Source: Pseudomonadota bacterium
GTDB lineage: Bacteria; Desulfobacterota; Desulfovibrionia; Desulfovibrionales; Desulfovibrionaceae
Direction of reading: 5' to 3'
DNA length: 7,851 nucleotides
Assembly (NCBI GenBank): GCA_023433925.1
Contig: JAEYTO010000096.1
Coordinates: forward strand, 1 to 7,851
Below are positions 5,357-7,851 of this stretch, one piece after another. Position 1 is the stretch's first letter; every line of letters begins with the position of its first letter. A program made the translations under genes and the position numbers. The notes under the pieces were generated by a model, which was not told the DNA's origin, did no database searches, and saw nothing but the letters and a program-made list of their open reading frames with translations.

Positions 5357-7015
5357 CTACGCCGGGACCGGCTTGCCCAGGATGGCCTCCAGGTCCTGGT
5401 CCGGGGTCGTGATGGGCTTGATGTTGTAGGTCTTGACCAGGAAGTCGACCACGTTGGGCGTCAGGAAGGCCGGCAGCGAGGGCCCGAGCCGGATGTTCTT
5501 GATGCCCAGGTGCAGCAGGGTCAGCAGGATGGCCACGGCCTTCTGCTCGTACCAGGACAGGACCATGGACAGGGGCAGCTCGTTGACGCCCACGTTGAAG
5601 GCCTTGGACAGGGCCACGGCGATCTGGATGGCCGAGTAGGCGTCGTTGCACTGGCCGATGTCGAGCAGCCTCGGCAGGCCGCCGATGGCGCCCAGGTTCT
5701 TGTCGAAGAAGCGGTACTTGCCGCAGGCCAGGGTCAGGATGACCGTGTCCTTGGGGGCCTTTTCCACGAACTCGGTGTAGTAGTTGCGGCCCGGCTTGGC
5801 GCCGTCGCAGCCGGCCACGAGGAAGAAGTGCCGGATGGCCCCGGACTTGACCGCGTCGATGACCTTGTCGGCCACGCCGAGCACGGTGTTGCGCGCGAAG
5901 CCGACCATGACTGAGCCCTTGTCCAGGTCGTCCGTGAAGCCGGGCATCTCCTGGGCGCGGCGGATGACGTCGGAGAAGTCCTTGTCGCCGCGCGCGTTGG
6001 CCGGGATGCTCGGCACGCCGGGCCAGCCCACCAGGCCGGTGGTGAAGATGTTCTTCTCGTAGGCGCCTTGCGGCCGCTGGATGCAGTTGGTGGTCATGAC
6101 GATGGGGCCGGGGAAGCTCGGGAACTCCTTCTGCTGGTTCTGCCAGGCCGTGCCGTAGTGGCCGTAGAAGTGCTCGAACTTTTTCAGCTCGGGGTAGCCG
6201 TGGGTGGGCAGCATCTCGCCGTGCGTGTACACGTCGATGCCCTTGCCCCTGGTCTGCTCAAGGAGCATGCGCAGATCCTTGAGGTCGTGGCCCGAGACGA
6301 GGATGCACTTGTTTTTGCGGTGGCCGAGCGGGACCTGCGTGGGCACGGGGTGGCCGTAGGTTCCGGTGTTGCCCGCGTCGAGCAGCTCCATGGCCTTGAG
6401 GTTGTACTCGCCGACCTTGAGAGCCAGGCCGACCCAGGCGCCCAGGTCGCGCCGCACGCCGTCCCAGCCCGCGGCCAGGGCCTCGTGCAGGAAGGCATAA
6501 AGCCCTTCGTCGCTCTGGCCCAGGATCTGGGCGTGATCGGCGTAGGCAGCCACGCCGCGCAAACCAAAGAGCACCGTGTGCATGAGCGAGGCGATGTCCG
6601 GGTCATCCGTGGGATAGGACTTGAGGCCGGCGAACTTCTCGCCGTCGGCGACCATGGCGGCGCGGTCCCTGGGCGGATTGTAGGCGGCCGGGCCGTGCTC
6701 GAAGCTCTTGCCAGCGAGCCTGGCCTTGAGGCCCTCGCGCTCGCGGATAATGTCCTGGATGAGGCGCTCGAAGTACTCGGGGTCGAAGTTCACGTTGGTC
6801 AGGGTCGAGAAGAGCGCCCTGACCGTCAGCTCGTCCGCCTCGCGGGTGGCCACGCCGGCCTTGCGGGCCTCGACGGCCACCAGGGCCAGACCGCGCAGGC
6901 TCCAGATGACGAGGTCGTGCAGCGCGGCGACGTCCGGCTGCTTGCCACACACGCCGATCTTGGTGCATCCTTCGCCCTTGGCCGCCTGCTCACACTGATA
7001 ACAGAACATGGACAT
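5357..7015 (-). CDS. hcp: Hybrid cluster protein Hcp (hydroxylamine reductase / NO reductase)
   Basis: Hcp is a cytoplasmic Fe-S-O protein once called prismane protein. It reduces hydroxylamine in vitro and NO in Escherichia coli, and protects against nitrosative stress. The 552-residue product has N-terminal Cys5, Cys8, Cys17 and Cys23 with spacing C-x2-C-x8-C-x5-C, the class I pattern that binds a [4Fe-4S] cluster in anaerobes. All hybrid-cluster ligands are present: His243, Glu267, Cys311, Cys403 (the persulfide position), Cys431, Cys456, Glu490 and Lys492. The length matches D. vulgaris Hcp (553). I chose the ATG at 7015 because AAGGAG lies 7 bases upstream and the protein then begins MSMFCYQC like the family; a longer frame to 7090 adds 25 residues with no homology. 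The gene is divergent from a membrane-protein gene. An HcpR-type box and TATAGC lie upstream, and a terminator follows at 5171-5201. Confidence 0.97.
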   Translation of the reverse strand: MSMFCYQCEQAAKGEGCTKIGVCGKQPDVAALHDLVIWSLRGLALVAVEARKAGVATREADELTVRALFSTLTNVNFDPEYFERLIQDIIREREGLKARLAGKSFEHGPAAYNPPRDRAAMVADGEKFAGLKSYPTDDPDIASLMHTVLFGLRGVAAYADHAQILGQSDEGLYAFLHEALAAGWDGVRRDLGAWVGLALKVGEYNLKAMELLDAGNTGTYGHPVPTQVPLGHRKNKCILVSGHDLKDLRMLLEQTRGKGIDVYTHGEMLPTHGYPELKKFEHFYGHYGTAWQNQQKEFPSFPGPIVMTTNCIQRPQGAYEKNIFTTGLVGWPGVPSIPANARGDKDFSDVIRRAQEMPGFTDDLDKGSVMVGFARNTVLGVADKVIDAVKSGAIRHFFLVAGCDGAKPGRNYYTEFVEKAPKDTVILTLACGKYRFFDKNLGAIGGLPRLLDIGQCNDAYSAIQIAVALSKAFNVGVNELPLSMVLSWYEQKAVAILLTLLHLGIKNIRLGPSLPAFLTPNVVDFLVKTYNIKPITTPDQDLEAILGKPVPA

Positions 7016-7106
7016 GGGGTCGCTCCTTTGGTTGTTGAGTCGGGGAGGCCCGGCCAAGCCTGCCTTCCCTGGCCCCCTGCGCGGGGACACCCGTTCGCTT
7101 CCGTTG

Positions 7107-7122
7107 AGTGGACGCTATACCC
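7107..7122 (-). promoter_or_regulatory. Candidate -10 element and transcription start region of hcp
   Basis: On the minus strand GGGTATAGC places a -10-like hexamer TATAGC at 7119-7114. Its first T is 27.5 bases from the centre of the GTGA-N6-TCAA palindrome. The predicted start near 7107 puts that centre at about -40, close to the -41.5 of class II CRP/FNR activation. There is no good -35, as expected of an activator-dependent promoter. The predicted 5' leader is about 90 bases. Confidence 0.45.
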
Positions 7123-7139
7123 GGAGCGAATCCCGGTCC

Positions 7140-7153
7140 GTGACGCATGTCAA
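7140..7153. promoter_or_regulatory. CRP/FNR/HcpR-type operator in the hcp divergent region
   Basis: GTGACGCATGTCAA contains the perfect core TGACGCATGTCA and matches GTGA-N6-TCA. It lies 125-138 bases upstream of the hcp start and only 16 bases before the GTG start of the divergent membrane-protein gene. It has the same architecture as the frdX site at 5129-5142. For the plus-strand gene, a bound factor here would overlap the leader or promoter and could repress it. Confidence 0.6.
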
Positions 7154-7168
7154 AAACAGGAGCCTGGT

Positions 7169-7729
7169 GTGAACGCTGAAGAAAAGAACCTGCAAGACCC
7201 GGCCGAGTTCCCGGTGGGCATGCCGCCGCTGGTCGTCTCCTTCTTCATGCTCTTCGTCGCCCTCGTGGGCGGAGTCACGGCCTGGTTTTTCAGCGGCGGC
7301 ATGTACACCGCCGGGGTGGTCATGGTCATCATGTTCATCCCGCTCCTGCTCATCACCCACTACGTGCTCTACGTGGTGCCGAGCCGGGCGCGGGTCATGG
7401 CCGCCGCAGACGGCCTGTTGGCCATGGCCGAGCCTTTCGTGCACAAGACCGTGCTCGCCGGGGACATCAAGCAGGCCTTCCTCTCGGACCTCAAGCGCGA
7501 CGGGAACATCGCCCTGGCCGACAAGCTGAGCGGCATGAGCTTCGGCCCCTACCGCGCCGGCCAGTACCGTCTGTGCACCGGCGCCACAGCCGTGGTGCTC
7601 ACCCGGCAGGACAAGGTCCTGTGCGTGTACGACGGGGATGTGTATCTGTTCCTGGGCCCCAGGGATCTGGCCGGGTTGACGGAGAAGGTCGAGGAGATCA
7701 TCGGCCGGAGCATCGCCGAGGTGAGCTAG
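7169..7729 (+). CDS. Two-helix membrane protein of unknown function
   Basis: I do not recognise this 186-residue protein. A short acidic N-terminus (EEKNLQDPAEF) is followed by two hydrophobic segments at about 20-43 and 48-71, with a Gly-Gly turn between them, then PSRAR. The soluble C-terminal part (about 75-186) is mixed alpha/beta and includes FVHKTVLAGDIKQAF and a strand-rich stretch LCVYDGDVYLFLGPRD; a nearby SGMSFGPYRAGQY shows no cofactor motif. The start is the GTG at 7169 because AGGAG lies 6 bases upstream (7158-7162); the frame stays open far upstream but runs antisense to hcp. The gene is divergent from hcp and shares its control region, so a link to nitrosative stress is possible but unproven. 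The TAG stop coincides with the apparent start of an IS5-type element, so the native C-terminus may have been changed. Confidence 0.8.
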   Translation: MNAEEKNLQDPAEFPVGMPPLVVSFFMLFVALVGGVTAWFFSGGMYTAGVVMVIMFIPLLLITHYVLYVVPSRARVMAAADGLLAMAEPFVHKTVLAGDIKQAFLSDLKRDGNIALADKLSGMSFGPYRAGQYRLCTGATAVVLTRQDKVLCVYDGDVYLFLGPRDLAGLTEKVEEIIGRSIAEVS

Positions 7730-7851
7730 AGGCTGTTATGAACCGTGGGTAGTGCTTATAGAGTGAGCATGACTCACCGTAAGCCCTACCCCACGGACGT
7801 AAGCGACGAGGAGTGGTCCTTCGTCGCACCCTATCTCTCTCTTCTGCCTGA
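7730..7851 (+). mobile_element. Left part of an IS5-type insertion sequence (cut by window edge)
   Basis: The sequence from about 7730 (GAGGCTGTTATGAACC) resembles the terminal inverted repeats of IS5-family elements. It is followed after about 40 bases by a transposase start. The left boundary is set by eye just after the stop region of the membrane-protein gene; the target duplication cannot be confirmed because the right end is outside the window. The exact start could be a base or two either side. Confidence 0.6.
7769..7851 (+). CDS. IS5-family transposase, N-terminal fragment (runs off the window)
   Basis: The first 27 residues, beginning MTHRKPYPTDVSDEEWSF and continuing VAPYL, match the conserved opening of IS5-family transposases, where YPTDLSDEEW is a hallmark. 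The catalytic DDE domain is outside the window, so it is not possible to say whether the gene is intact. The ATG has only a weak upstream GAGTGAG. It points away from hcp, in the same direction as the membrane-protein gene. Confidence 0.88.
   Translation, partial: MTHRKPYPTDVSDEEWSFVAPYLSLLP

Noticed and set aside
7016..7090. 25-residue N-terminal extension of Hcp
   Set aside because: The family starts at M(S)MFCxxC, and a good AAGGAG ribosome site sits before the ATG at 7015, not before 7090. The extension is Pro/Gly/Arg-rich leader sequence.
1..7851. CRISPR array, integrase attachment site or toxin-antitoxin module
   Set aside because: No regularly spaced direct repeats, no integrase or tRNA boundary and no small paired genes of that type were seen.

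Overview
The window looks like a chromosomal segment of a Desulfovibrio-type sulfate reducer (family Desulfovibrionaceae). The GC content is high. The 65-residue ferredoxin reads almost like the ferredoxin I that I recall from Desulfovibrio (Desulfocurvibacter) africanus. Hcp has the N-terminal cysteine spacing of the anaerobe class. The pairing of hcp with a FrdX-type ferredoxin-like gene is characteristic of this group. These statements rest on remembered families; no search was run.

Layout. Positions 1-190 hold a small hairpin element and a plus-strand intrinsic terminator. Then come, all on the minus strand and listed in order of position: nrfA (191-1666) and nrfH (1709-2167), which form an nrfHA operon transcribed right to left; a zinc-ribbon, IS1595-transposase-like gene (2390-3274); a single-[4Fe-4S] ferredoxin gene (3694-3891); a frdX-like ferredoxin/Cys-rich gene (4078-5034); and hcp (5357-7015). 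On the plus strand, divergent from hcp, is a two-helix membrane protein of unknown function (7169-7729). The right edge cuts into the first 27 codons of an IS5-type transposase (7769 onward), whose element begins at the stop codon of the membrane-protein gene.

How it works together. NrfH passes electrons from menaquinol to NrfA, which reduces nitrite to ammonium outside the cytoplasmic membrane. Hcp handles NO or related nitrogen oxides in the cytoplasm, and FrdX and the small ferredoxin are plausible electron carriers. The window therefore reads as a nitrite and nitrosative-stress island. Two palindromes of the CRP/FNR/HcpR type (GTGA-N6-TCAC at 5129-5142 and GTGA-N6-TCAA at 7140-7153) lie upstream of frdX and hcp. 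The hcp site sits at about the distance from a -10-like TATAGC expected of a class II activator. An intrinsic terminator (5171-5201) separates the hcp transcript from the frdX promoter region.

The most notable points are: an NrfA that lacks all three side-chain calcium ligands and has Arg just before the active-site His, as in the calcium-independent subclass; a transposase-like gene with no visible ends directly upstream of nrfHA; a FrdX whose second cluster motif has lost one cysteine; and an IS element whose first base may supply the stop codon of the gene next to hcp. I found no CRISPR array, tRNA or rRNA.
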